A stretch of 53,281 bases of DNA. It comes from Desulfuromonadales bacterium. GTDB lineage: Bacteria; Desulfobacterota; Desulfuromonadia; Desulfuromonadales; JACZKF01. Made by a program: the position numbers and the translations under genes. Positions 53,028 through 53,281 of this stretch are shown here, piece after piece. The DNA lies in NCBI GenBank assembly GCA_029289095.1, contig JARFUG010000014.1:1-53281 (forward strand), in the 5' to 3' direction. The notes beneath the pieces were generated by a model. It saw nothing but the letters and a program-made list of their open reading frames with translations. It had not been told where the DNA came from and made no database searches. Every line of letters begins with the position of its first letter. Within the stretch, counting starts at the first letter, position 1.

Positions 53028-53190
53028 TTAGTACTGATCTTCCGCATGGGTCTTCTCCCCCTCCTGGATCAGGAGGGGGGCGGGGGGTGGTAGAGATCAA
53101 GAAGACCTTACCACCCCCAGCCCCTCCTAAAATAGGAGGGGAGAAAATACGCCTCACCTTACCCCTTCTCGGGAAGGGGATATTTTTGGA
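53028..53190. repeat. GGAGGGG triple-dyad element with long flanks
   Basis: Starts ATTAGTACTGATCTTCCGC (shared with 45728), then CCCCTCCTGGATCAGGAGG dyad, GGGGGTGGTA...TACCACCCCC, and CCCCTCCTAAAATAGGAGGGG. GGGAAGGGGATATTTTTGGA downstream resembles text after the copy at 45850. The 450-base end of the window holds no gene. Confidence 0.88.
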
Positions 53191-53226
53191 ATCTGCGGAA
53201 GATTCGTTCTATTCAGGAAAAATTAT

Positions 53227-53275
53227 TCCGTCCTCCGTCCACCGTCCCTTAACTCCCAACTCCCGCCCGTCACTC
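53227..53275. repeat. Heptanucleotide array at right edge
   Basis: Seven in-phase words: TCCGTCC-type words, then CCCAACT and CCCGCCC, the same order as in the array at 51975-52009. It may continue past the window. Confidence 0.85.
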
Positions 53276-53281
53276 CACCTT

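Overview
The window looks like chromosomal DNA of a GC-rich, Gram-negative member of the Desulfuromonadales (a Geobacter/Desulfuromonas relative). This is inferred from gene content: a short 59-residue mature pilin followed by a separate small secreted partner protein, PilS/PilR with a sigma-54 pilA promoter, and aro and acc genes next to pilMNOPQ, much as I remember from Geobacter. No 16S or other marker gene is present. Nearly all genes are on the plus strand. No tRNA, rRNA, CRISPR array, transposase or phage gene was seen.

Region 1 (1-16.4 kb) starts with the end of an NtrC-type activator. Two tandem, collinear minor-pilin operons follow, each ordered pilV, pilW, pilX, pilY1, a lipoprotein with Ig-like C-terminal domains, and a fimT/gspH-like pseudopilin. 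The first copy is preceded by a perfect -24/-12 (sigma-54) promoter. A secreted protein gene of unknown function and a strong terminator separate the copies. Region 2 (16.5-23.2 kb) is housekeeping: an MNT/HEPN pair, a DUF1015 gene, rnr, ribF and aroE.

Region 3 (23.3-31.8 kb) is the core pilus motor and pilin locus pilB-pilT-pilC-pilS-pilR-pilA plus a secreted pilin-partner gene. pilA has a perfect sigma-54 promoter, an upstream dyad that could bind PilR, and a candidate 25-codon leader ORF ending one base before the pilA start. Region 4 (31.9-36.3 kb) is AT-rich and probably acquired: a PglL/Wzy-type membrane protein, an ABC-2 exporter pair and a TPR-like protein. Region 5 (36.6-42.6 kb) has pilD and pilMNOPQ. 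Region 6 (42.7-52.0 kb) has aroK, aroB, a small helical protein, a roadblock/LC7 protein, aroQ, an M24 peptidase, accB, accC, a LipM-like octanoyltransferase, lgt and a HAD hydrolase. Region 7 is a minus-strand pair, STAS antagonist then RsbW-like kinase.

Together the window encodes most of a type IVa pilus machine: pre-pilin peptidase, extension and retraction ATPases, platform, alignment complex, secretin, major pilin and two alternative tip/priming sets. It also encodes the sigma-54 control circuit. Lgt, encoded here, would lipidate PilP and the two PilY1-linked lipoproteins.

The least explained signal is in the gaps. Many intergenic regions carry degenerate tandem arrays of 7-base words that stay in phase for up to 15 words, change from one word to another without losing phase, and often end just before a start codon. 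Dyad-rich GGAGGGG elements and CACAGAG elements share the same gaps. Some of these repeats run into genes and form the C-terminus of rnr, aroK and the octanoyltransferase, or supply ribosome binding sites.
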